This document shows positions 7,246 through 12,905 of a stretch of DNA of 21,303 nucleotides, piece by piece. A program made the translations under genes and the position numbers. Where the stretch lies: IMG/VR virus record IMGVR_UViG_3300031539_000368, positions 1 to 21,303 of that record; one strand, written 5' to 3'. Positions within the stretch are counted from its first letter, which is position 1, and every line of letters begins with the position of its first letter. This stretch comes from a virus. The notes under the pieces are model-generated. The model did no database searches and was not told the origin of the DNA. It worked only from the letters and a program-made list of their open reading frames with translations.

Positions 7246-7442
7246 TGATTGCTAAACTAAAAAGCGGTAAAATAATCAATGGCAGGTTGGCGGATACGTT
7301 CGTCAACCTCGGCATTGCCGTTGAGGTTAAAACTAAAACGGATGAACCTAAAAATTTAGATATTGATGTAAATCTAGATAAGCAAGTAAAGCGAATTCGA
7401 AGAACAAAAGCTGAAATAGAAGCTGATAAAAAAAATACATAA
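7245..7442 (+). CDS. Small head-region protein, 65 residues
   Basis: Starts by a TAATG overlap and ends by another TAATG, so it is tightly coupled to both secreted-type genes around it. The first 27 residues (IAKLKSGKIINGRLADTFVN, then LGIAVEV) have the beta-beta-helix rhythm common in small phage head proteins: a strand with 'lksGk', then a helix and 'GIAxEV'. The C-terminal half is basic and probably disordered or helical (VKRIRRTKAEIEADKK). Function unknown; a head-completion or capsid-linked role fits position. The coding region contains a locally GC-rich patch (about 7281-7328) able to form two alternative hairpins, unlike its AT-rich surroundings. Confidence 0.75.
   Translation: MIAKLKSGKIINGRLADTFVNLGIAVEVKTKTDEPKNLDIDVNLDKQVKRIRRTKAEIEADKKNT
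7285..7328 (+). other. Two mutually exclusive RNA hairpins inside a small coding gene
   Basis: GGTTGGCG (7285-7292) pairs with CGTCAACC (7301-7308) around an 8-nt loop, 8 bp including one G-U. AACCTCGG (7305-7312) can instead pair with CC (7318-7319) and GAGGTT (7323-7328), with a 3-nt bulge. The AACC at 7305-7308 is shared, so only one can form. No U-run follows, so it is not a standard terminator. It may be a translation-dependent switch or an accident of a GC-rich patch. Confidence 0.3.
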
Positions 7443-7867
7443 TGAAAAAAATATTATACATAATTATTATATCTATATCAGCAATTAGTTTTGCGCAAAC
7501 TACAGTATGCATTGATACCGATACAATAAAAGGAGCCGATACTTTGACTTTCACTACAAATAGGCTTAAGATACCGAATGGATTTGTTGGGCTAGAGGCT
7601 ACATATATAGAAATAACAGGTAGTTCGTCTAATGATTATATGGTCGCTCAAGCTTCACAGAGTGGATATACAGACGGATATGCAACATTAACAACTATAG
7701 ATAATAATGTTTATACTGCTGGAAATGATACAATAATTTTATCAGGTAATAAAGTAGGATTATGGGGTGTATCTATGTTACCATTTGATTATTTCCAGAT
7801 AAAAATGTTTGGAGTTGCTGGTGATACTGGTATTTGTAGAGTTTGTTATGTAGCAAAAAGATATTAA
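7442..7867 (+). CDS. Secreted-type beta-rich protein B, paralog of the protein at 6784
   Basis: A 141-residue protein with a strong Sec signal peptide: MKK, hydrophobic core ILYIIIISISAIS, then SFA with Gln at predicted +1 (residue 19). This fits the Bacteroidetes Q-rule for signal peptidase I substrates. The mature part is beta-rich (GADTLTFTT, then a Gly/Ser/Thr-rich middle) and has four Cys-type positions: VCIDTD near the N-terminus and ICRVCY near the end, so one or two disulfides are possible outside the cytoplasm. The end PFDYFQIKMFGVAGDTGICR aligns by eye with the end of the 6784 protein. Coupled to the preceding gene by TAATG and abutting the next start. A decoration, surface-display or host-modifying role is possible; function unknown. 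Confidence 0.85.
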   Translation: MKKILYIIIISISAISFAQTTVCIDTDTIKGADTLTFTTNRLKIPNGFVGLEATYIEITGSSSNDYMVAQASQSGYTDGYATLTTIDNNVYTAGNDTIILSGNKVGLWGVSMLPFDYFQIKMFGVAGDTGICRVCYVAKRY

Positions 7868-8473
7868 ATGAGTTTAATAACTAAATATTATTTTAAAGGC
7901 GATATCATGCTAACTTCCGGACAGTTGGAAAATATAACATCATGGATAACTATACACGAAGATGATATTTTAAATAAATTACTCGGGTATAAATTAAACA
8001 CATTGTTGCAGGCTGATTTAAACGGAACAAGTGAACCAACTTCGCAAAGATTTAAGGATTTAGTCGATGGGAATACGTTTACATTTAATTTTAAAGGTAA
8101 TTCAATTACTAAGAAGTTTAACGGCATACGAAATAAAACAATGCTAAATTCTTTAATATCTTATTATGTATATTATCAATATCGAAATGAAACTGAAGAT
8201 TTTAATTCAGGTTCAGGGCAAAAACATTCATCTACTGAAAATTCAATAGACGTAGATGTTCGGCCAAAATTGATAAGTAGCTGGAATAAGATTGTCGAAT
8301 TATATGGAGCTGTTCCATATAATTATTGCGATGCTGATTTTTTTATTAATTCAGATACTTATATACATTATAATTCTTATGCATCAGTATATAATTATTT
8401 ACTTTCAAATTTAGAAACATATTCGGAATGGGTTTTTGAACCTATTGAGAAACAAAATATCTGGGGAATATAA
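7868..8473 (+). CDS. Putative head-tail connector (adaptor) protein
   Basis: A 201-residue protein whose start directly abuts the previous stop. The N-terminal part, with ITSWITIHEDDILNKLLGYK (residues 23-42), fits the helical 'I...ye...L..LLGy.L' segment of Bacteroidetes head-tail connector proteins. It is followed by a helix-rich centre with SLISYYVYYQYRNETED, and an aromatic C-terminal half containing further helices and 'Y..Y.YLLSNLETY'. Such adaptors bind below the portal as a twelve-subunit ring, sealing the filled head and providing the tail docking site. Order (portal, protease, capsid, small proteins, then this) agrees. An internal Met at residue 14 could be an alternative start. The assignment rests on pattern and position. 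Confidence 0.62.
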   Translation: MSLITKYYFKGDIMLTSGQLENITSWITIHEDDILNKLLGYKLNTLLQADLNGTSEPTSQRFKDLVDGNTFTFNFKGNSITKKFNGIRNKTMLNSLISYYVYYQYRNETEDFNSGSGQKHSSTENSIDVDVRPKLISSWNKIVELYGAVPYNYCDADFFINSDTYIHYNSYASVYNYLLSNLETYSEWVFEPIEKQNIWGI

Positions 8474-8475
8474 TC

Positions 8476-9192
8476 ATGGTAACTGATACACGTATATTTG
8501 TAAATATTTTCGAGAATATAGTTGACTCAATGAGGGCGACAGGCAATATTACATCATCAACTGAGGTGTCAACAACATATACAATTATTACTACAAACAA
8601 TTTAAATGAAGGTGATTCAATATCAATAAATGATATAAATTATATAATTACTTCAGTAACAGCATCACAATTTAATATAACAGCAATAACAGGCATAGAC
8701 TTTACGGGTGAAGAATGGAAAGCATTAGCACCTTATTGTATATATGGTCATCCTAGAGAGATAGCTGGAAGGTTGTCGCTAAAAGACCAGTCGGATATAG
8801 ATAAATTTAGAAAATTTCCTTTAATAGTTTTAATTACAGATTTAAAAGAACAGCATGGAATAGAACCCCGTAATGTAGATTATATTGTACAGAATCCTAA
8901 AATAGTAATAGTAACGAATACAATTTCTACATATACATCATCAGAAAGATTAGAGGCTACATTTAAACCAACATTATTACCTTTATATTATCAATTAATC
9001 GAAAAAATAAAAAATTATCCGTATATAGTGTCTGAATATAATTTAATTAAACATGATAAATATGACAGATATTCTTGGGGGTCTGAGTCAGTATATGGCA
9101 ATCAAGGCCTTATATTTAATGATTTTTTAGACGCAGTTGAAATAAATATAGACACAATAAAAGTATCTGTACGTTACAACACTTGTTTATGA
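8476..9192 (+). CDS. Putative tail completion/terminator (neck) protein
   Basis: A 238-residue protein located after the connector and before tail genes. Residues 1-75 comprise a helix, then a Thr/Ile-rich beta segment (DSISINDINYIITSV). The part from about 110 has FPLIVLITDLKEQHG, and near the C-terminus DFLDAVEINIDTIKVSV. Both match a pattern shared by neck or tail-terminator proteins in Bacteroidetes siphophages, in which a 'P.I.L..d..e..g' strand opens an alpha/beta domain and a 'nDylD.iei....v' helix-strand closes it. It would cap the tail tube and join it to the head. The stop overlaps the next ATG (ATGA). Whether it is the terminator or a stopper is not resolved. Confidence 0.55.
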   Translation: MVTDTRIFVNIFENIVDSMRATGNITSSTEVSTTYTIITTNNLNEGDSISINDINYIITSVTASQFNITAITGIDFTGEEWKALAPYCIYGHPREIAGRLSLKDQSDIDKFRKFPLIVLITDLKEQHGIEPRNVDYIVQNPKIVIVTNTISTYTSSERLEATFKPTLLPLYYQLIEKIKNYPYIVSEYNLIKHDKYDRYSWGSESVYGNQGLIFNDFLDAVEINIDTIKVSVRYNTCL

Positions 9193-10112
9193 GCTTGAAT
9201 AAATACATATCAACATTTGAAAGAACCGGAAGAGGTTTTACTATAAACGAAAACTTTATTCATAACTGTAAAGGCGCATTTCTAACTAAGAAGGACTTTA
9301 CATTTATAGATTCTGATTTAGATGATGATGATTATTTTTTTCAAGCATTTGAAAATGGCGATATATTCCCCCTTCATTATGTTAATGATGTGATAATAAA
9401 CAATAAAGAAATAAATATTTTAGAATCAAATCAAGGATTCACATTTAAAGGCTCAAAGGGTGTTATAAGCCATGTGTTAAAATTTAATTGGGATTTAGCT
9501 TTTCATCAGATAATAGAAACCTATTCGGGAACAGACTTGAATATAATTTATTATGATGGGAATAAGAATTTAATTTATACGCAAGATGCTGGTGTTAATC
9601 GCGGCTTTAAAACCAATAGATTAATTCTTGAAAATTTTAATCCTATCAGTGACGGTAAAGAGTCGGTTAAAAGTGGATTGAACATAGAATGGTTTAACCC
9701 TGATGAAATTAATATAAATGGTCGCACTACGAAATTAAATTGGATTCCTTCTATTATAGATAAATTATTTATAAACATAGTTTTAGGATTAGTAACTTCA
9801 GACAAAATAACATTTACAGCTAAATTTAGAGGTGAAACTGTGGCTAATATATTAAATTCAGATATTGAATTGACAGATAATAAAAATGGAAATATATCAT
9901 TTGCATTCTTTACATTTTCGGGTTTATCTTATGAGATATCTAATTTTAATAAGACATTATCAAATGGTGTTTTAAAGATAAACAGTAATTCGCATCTTGG
10001 ATGTGCAAAATATAGAGTAACATCAATTATAAGCGTATCGAATAATGAGACTTTCGGAAGTGGTGATAATGAAATTTGGGGTGATGGGAATAATGCAATA
10101 TTTGGGAATTAA
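9189..10112 (+). CDS. Putative virion structural protein with C-terminal octapeptide repeat, 307 residues
   Basis: I take ATG 9189, overlapping the previous stop as ATGA, rather than TTG 9183. The protein is beta-rich and Asn/Ile/Phe-rich. Features: an N-terminal CKGAFLTKKDFTF, an acidic run DSDLDDDDYF (about 43-52), a central TNRLILENFNPISDG, and a C-terminal tail made of an eight-residue repeat (FGSGDNEI, WGDGNNAI, FGN). Proteins of this size with a similar start occur between the neck and tube genes of Bacteroidetes siphophages, but I know no assigned role. It could be a tail or neck decoration, or bind carbohydrate. It is followed by a 15-bp A/T-rich gap and another unassigned gene. Confidence 0.8.
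   Translation: MSLNKYISTFERTGRGFTINENFIHNCKGAFLTKKDFTFIDSDLDDDDYFFQAFENGDIFPLHYVNDVIINNKEINILESNQGFTFKGSKGVISHVLKFNWDLAFHQIIETYSGTDLNIIYYDGNKNLIYTQDAGVNRGFKTNRLILENFNPISDGKESVKSGLNIEWFNPDEININGRTTKLNWIPSIIDKLFINIVLGLVTSDKITFTAKFRGETVANILNSDIELTDNKNGNISFAFFTFSGLSYEISNFNKTLSNGVLKINSNSHLGCAKYRVTSIISVSNNETFGSGDNEIWGDGNNAIFGN
10053..10109 (+). repeat. Imperfect 24-bp coding repeat (octapeptide FG.GDNEI / WGDGNNAI / FGN)
   Basis: Units begin at 10053 (ttc), 10077 (tgg) and 10101 (ttt); the third is truncated by the stop codon. Pattern: aromatic, Gly, x, Gly, Asp/Asn, Asn, x, Ile. The DNA copies are diverged while the peptide pattern is kept, suggesting selection on the peptide. It may be a beta-roll edge or a docking tail. 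Confidence 0.6.
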
Positions 10113-10127
10113 AAAAATTATAATATA

Positions 10128-10628
10128 ATGGATCAGATATTAAGAAGAGATAAATCTCCGACAACAATTAGGACTGGGAAAGCTCTTAGGTTACAGTCAG
10201 CCGGGGCAGCTACACCTAGTACATATGATGACGAGTGGATATTACCAGATGATTTTTTAGCTCCTGAGCAATTAGCTATATCTGATAATGAAGATGCTAT
10301 TGCATTATTAGAATTAGAAGTAGCTGAAGTAAAAGAAACATCTTTCAAGAGATTGTATAAGAATAAAAATTCAGCATTTTCATTTACTCCTGATGTTGAT
10401 GAACATATAGACCATATAACATTTATGAAGGTATCCGGGAGCCCGACAATTAAAATCGGCACAACTTCAGGCGGTGATGATTTACTAGAAACTAGATTAA
10501 TGGATGATAATTACAGGGGGTTGGAATCAACAATATACCCAAAAACTGGACAAGTAATATATTTAGGTATAGTTTCTGGAATTGTTCACATAGCAGTCTA
10601 TTCAAGAATTAACGTAATGGAATTATAA
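10128..10628 (+). CDS. Putative virion structural protein, helix plus beta domain, 166 residues
   Basis: Not firmly recognised. Residues 1-50 are extended and Pro/Ala/Thr rich. Residues 52-75 form an acidic predicted helix (EDAIALLELEVAEVKETSFK) that could trimerise as a coiled coil. Residues 80-166 are beta-rich with a compact domain: SGSPTIKIGTTSGGDDLLET (about 103-122), then TIYPKTGQVIYLGIVSGIVH. A short helix followed by a small beta domain is common in trimeric phage decorations and fibre tips. It sits between the neck and tail tube genes with short A/T-rich gaps on either side. Role unknown; structural by context. Confidence 0.75.
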   Translation: MDQILRRDKSPTTIRTGKALRLQSAGAATPSTYDDEWILPDDFLAPEQLAISDNEDAIALLELEVAEVKETSFKRLYKNKNSAFSFTPDVDEHIDHITFMKVSGSPTIKIGTTSGGDDLLETRLMDDNYRGLESTIYPKTGQVIYLGIVSGIVHIAVYSRINVMEL

Positions 10629-10630
10629 TT

Positions 10631-10780
10631 ATGAGTACCTTTGAAGAATTAAATCAACAGCTAAGTGAACTTACTTTAAAAGTAAATAAACTTAAAGAAT
10701 CAATAGATATTTTAAATGAGATTCAGAAAAAAAGGGAAAAATTAGAGATAGGATTACAGAGATTAGTAGATAATAATTAA
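10631..10780 (+). CDS. Small coiled-coil protein, 49 residues
   Basis: ATG at 10631, two bases after the previous stop, with an A/T-rich leader. The 49-residue product is almost entirely a predicted coiled coil: Leu, Val and Ile recur every three or four residues in LNQQLSELTLKVNKLKESID and continue to residue 47, and no Pro or Gly occurs until position 41. Heavily charged. It probably oligomerises on itself or with the helix of the protein encoded just upstream (residues 52-75). Otherwise it may be a small tail assembly factor. It lies 17 bp before the tail tube gene. Function unknown; coding potential is supported by the clean heptad pattern and by position. Confidence 0.65.
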   Translation: MSTFEELNQQLSELTLKVNKLKESIDILNEIQKKREKLEIGLQRLVDNN

Positions 10781-10797
10781 CTTAAAAATTAAAAAAA

Positions 10798-11706
10798 ATG
10801 GCAGAATTAGGAACAAATTGCCCAGTTAGTGTTGACGGTGTTGGAATAAAAGGTTGTCTAAGTGGCAATCCTTTAACGATGCCGCATAAATTACTGCTCG
10901 GCAAGCCCGGATTTTTATTCAACACTTACGGGGATTTTATTGATGAGGATGAGATGAACGCAGCTATCGCGGCTGCTAGTATATTTCCTTTAGAAACAAT
11001 TGTCGATATTGAAGACACATCATCAGAAGACACGGAGGTTGAATCTGGAAATAAGCAAAAAAAAACAACAATGTTCGGTAAGCGTGGGTTCACAGCTTAT
11101 ATGGATATGACTTTAAAACAAAATGAAATTCTCAAAGGTTACGGAGGAATTGGATGGACTATTTTTATAGTAGGAATAAACAATTCTTTAGAGGGAACAA
11201 CTCCCGACGGTGTAACGGTTACGGGATACACGACATCGCGCGTTGATTTTCCGGGAATGAAAAGAAGCTGGGATACCGCCCAGATATCAAGAACTCCAAT
11301 AAAAGTTGAATTCGATGATGTTGACGAAATGGATTTGCAAATAGTTTTAGCGCAATACGATGATTTAGGTTACAATCCAAAATTATTAACGCCTACAACT
11401 TTAGTAGCAATTACAAATGCAACATTTGCAACCGACACACTTACAGCTACATTTAATGTTGTAAACAATAGGAGTGCGGCCTTAGAGTCAAGCCCTGTTA
11501 GTAACGTTGTTGTCGGGGATTTATCGATATACGACCAAGCGGGTGCGGCTATAACCCCATCGATTATTACTGAGTCAACAGTAACCCCTGGAGTTTATAC
11601 AATGACCGCGACAGCGAATGGAATGACAGGAGGAACAATTAAACTAAATGCTTCAGCTGATAGTTTGCTTTATTCTGAAACTACAGTTATGACAGCAGCG
11701 GTATAA
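10798..11706 (+). CDS. Putative major tail tube protein with C-terminal Ig-like domain
   Basis: A 302-residue protein placed where the tail tube gene belongs, upstream of the pre-tape-measure genes. Residues 1-195 are a beta/alpha body with TMFGKRGFTAYMDMTLKQNE (91-110) and ISRTPIKVEFDDVDEMDL (163-180), compatible with a tube fold made of stacked hexamers. Residues about 198-302 form a separate Thr/Ala/Val-rich module (TLTATFNVVNN, PGVYTMTATANGMTGGTIKL) that reads as a bacterial Ig-like fold, a common decoration on tail tube proteins thought to help hold onto host surfaces. Local base composition is somewhat richer in G+C than its neighbours. A strongly A-rich leader precedes ATG 10798. Tube identity is by position and architecture; another beta-rich structural protein is possible. 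Confidence 0.68.
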   Translation: MAELGTNCPVSVDGVGIKGCLSGNPLTMPHKLLLGKPGFLFNTYGDFIDEDEMNAAIAAASIFPLETIVDIEDTSSEDTEVESGNKQKKTTMFGKRGFTAYMDMTLKQNEILKGYGGIGWTIFIVGINNSLEGTTPDGVTVTGYTTSRVDFPGMKRSWDTAQISRTPIKVEFDDVDEMDLQIVLAQYDDLGYNPKLLTPTTLVAITNATFATDTLTATFNVVNNRSAALESSPVSNVVVGDLSIYDQAGAAITPSIITESTVTPGVYTMTATANGMTGGTIKLNASADSLLYSETTVMTAAV

Positions 11707-12128
11707 TGGCTGATGAACTAGATATATTTATAAACAAGATAAAGGGGCTCTCAATAGAGCTTCCTGCTCTTGTTACTCAAGCGGCAAAGAATGTAGAGGC
11801 TGAGCTTGCTGATTTAAATGTATCTCAAATGAATGAAGGAATATTATCGACAGGTGAAAAGATAACGCCTCAATATTCAAACGCATACGCAAATTTTAAA
11901 GGATTCAAAACTCCAAATTTAAAACTTGAAAGTGATTTTCACAGCGGAGTATTTGCTGATGCAAAAACTGATTATACAGAATTTGACTCAACAGACTATA
12001 AGACTGAGAAACTCGAAGATAAATATTCAAGTAATATATTTGGCATAGCACCAAAAAACGAACAGAAACAAGCAGATTTAGAAGACCCGTATTTATTAAT
12101 ATTAATTGATAAAAAACTAACAAGATGA
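11706..12128 (+). CDS. Conserved pre-tape-measure tail protein, 140 residues
   Basis: Starts by TAATG overlap with the tube gene and ends by ATGA overlap with the next. The pattern is an N-terminal helix (LDIFINKIKGLSIELPALVT), then VSQMNEGILSTGEKITPQYS (39-58), then LKLESDFHSGVFADA (72-86), then YSSNIFGIAPKNEQ (106-119). This order ('qln.GI...G..I.p.Ys', 'L.l.gdFh.g', 'y...IFGi...n') recurs in proteins just before the tape measure in Bacteroidetes phages and prophages, and loosely recalls the gp10-like minor tail/completion family. Likely role: tail joining or tube-associated assembly. Not a catalytic protein by its motifs. Confidence 0.65.
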   Translation: MADELDIFINKIKGLSIELPALVTQAAKNVEAELADLNVSQMNEGILSTGEKITPQYSNAYANFKGFKTPNLKLESDFHSGVFADAKTDYTEFDSTDYKTEKLEDKYSSNIFGIAPKNEQKQADLEDPYLLILIDKKLTR

Positions 12129-12418
12129 CACAAAAACATGAATTAGGACGCACTTTAGCAATTCAAACATCATTCAACTCTAAAGGTGATGCATGGCTAA
12201 CGAAACAATTGCAAGTAAAACAGATACATAATTTTTCAGGCGGTAAATTCTTAGAAAGATTCGAGTATAAAAACAATAAAGTTACTGTGTATGATTTTAA
12301 AGGTAAAGAAATCAAAATTATCGAAAGAACAAAAAAAGAAAGTAAAGAAGATAAAAAAACACAAAATATTTCGAAGCTGTCAAACGCTTCCGCTGATTCG
12401 ATTCGTAAACCTTCTTAA
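12125..12418 (+). CDS. Candidate tail assembly chaperone, short product (gpG-position), 97 residues
   Basis: ATGA overlap with the preceding gene. Residues 1-65 are beta-rich and tidy (ELGRTLAIQTSFNSKGDAWL, then FLERFEYKNNKVTVYDFKGK). The last 30 residues are Lys/Ser rich and look disordered. It overlaps the next ORF, in the +1 frame, by 128 nt. Two genes overlapping in different frames immediately upstream of the tape measure is the hallmark of the lambda gpG/gpGT arrangement, in which a minor share of ribosomes shifts frame to make a fusion. By this analogy, the present ORF would be the abundant short form. No homology to gpG can be claimed from the sequence; the argument is positional. Confidence 0.6.
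   Translation: MTQKHELGRTLAIQTSFNSKGDAWLTKQLQVKQIHNFSGGKFLERFEYKNNKVTVYDFKGKEIKIIERTKKESKEDKKTQNISKLSNASADSIRKPS
12255..12418 (+). other. Candidate recoding window (+1 or -2 frameshift)
   Basis: The frame of the 204-residue ORF is open from 12255 (after a TAG at 12252-12254), and the 97-residue ORF stops at 12416-12418, so any shift joining them must happen here. Two A7 tracts lie inside (12331-12337 and 12353-12359). Slippage deleting one A, or a ribosomal +1 or -2 shift, would make the fusion. The last sense codons CCT TCT before TAA are another possible +1 place. Confidence 0.4.
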
Positions 12419-12905
12419 CACTAGCGATGTTCGATGGATTTTAGATGTTCAAGAATTACCTGACAATTATCAAAGTGAAGATTTAAAACCTATAATTGAA
12501 CAGTTAATGATTGAAGACGAAAAACTATCTGGTAATAATTACTACACTTCATTTATTGAGGATGAGGATTATAAATTAAAAGAAGAAAGCAAAATAATTG
12601 CTTACACTACTTTTCAGATGTGTTTAAGTAATGGATTAATTGAGGAATCTGAAAAAATAAAAACCGCATGGAAATTTAAAATTAAAACGTGGGAGGATGC
12701 AAACAATAAAGTTCTTAACTTGCAACAGAAATTAAAGATACATGAATTTAAAAATAAAAAAGAAAACGAAGAAACAACGCAATTAAATTATGGTGCAATG
12801 ATTGCAAATCTTGTGTATTTCTTAAAAATTACACCTTATAACATGACAGTTGCACAATTTAGAGCGCATGAATTACAAGTTAAACAATTAAATACTAAAA
12901 AATAA
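12291..12905 (+). CDS. Candidate tail assembly chaperone, downstream part (gpT-position), 204 residues as an independent ORF
   Basis: If translated from its own ATG (12291), the first 40 residues are an odd Lys-rich run lying wholly inside the preceding gene in another frame. From about residue 42 (LNTSDVRWILDVQELPDNYQ) the protein becomes an ordinary acidic helical domain, with YTSFIEDEDYKLKEESKIIA, a Trp-rich centre, and an end with TQLNYGAMIANLVYFLKITP. That makes it likely that the natural product is a fusion with the 97-residue upstream protein by frameshifting, as in lambda gpGT. The fusion would bind tape measure and tube protein during tail assembly. The stop abuts the tape measure start (TAAATG). 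Exact start is not established. Confidence 0.65.
   Translation: MILKVKKSKLSKEQKKKVKKIKKHKIFRSCQTLPLIRFVNLLNTSDVRWILDVQELPDNYQSEDLKPIIEQLMIEDEKLSGNNYYTSFIEDEDYKLKEESKIIAYTTFQMCLSNGLIEESEKIKTAWKFKIKTWEDANNKVLNLQQKLKIHEFKNKKENEETTQLNYGAMIANLVYFLKITPYNMTVAQFRAHELQVKQLNTKK

Noticed and set aside
7285-7328. Rho-independent terminator
   Set aside because: The hairpins are inside a coding gene and no U-run follows.
9183-9188. TTG start two codons upstream of ATG 9189
   Set aside because: ATG 9189 makes the same ATGA overlap seen at five other junctions.
12331-12337. Classical -1 slippery heptamer A AAA AAA followed by G in the 97-residue ORF
   Set aside because: A -1 shift here meets a stop after two codons (TAA at 12343) and does not reach the downstream ORF, which needs +1 or -2. 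The A7 tract is kept only as a possible slippage site.
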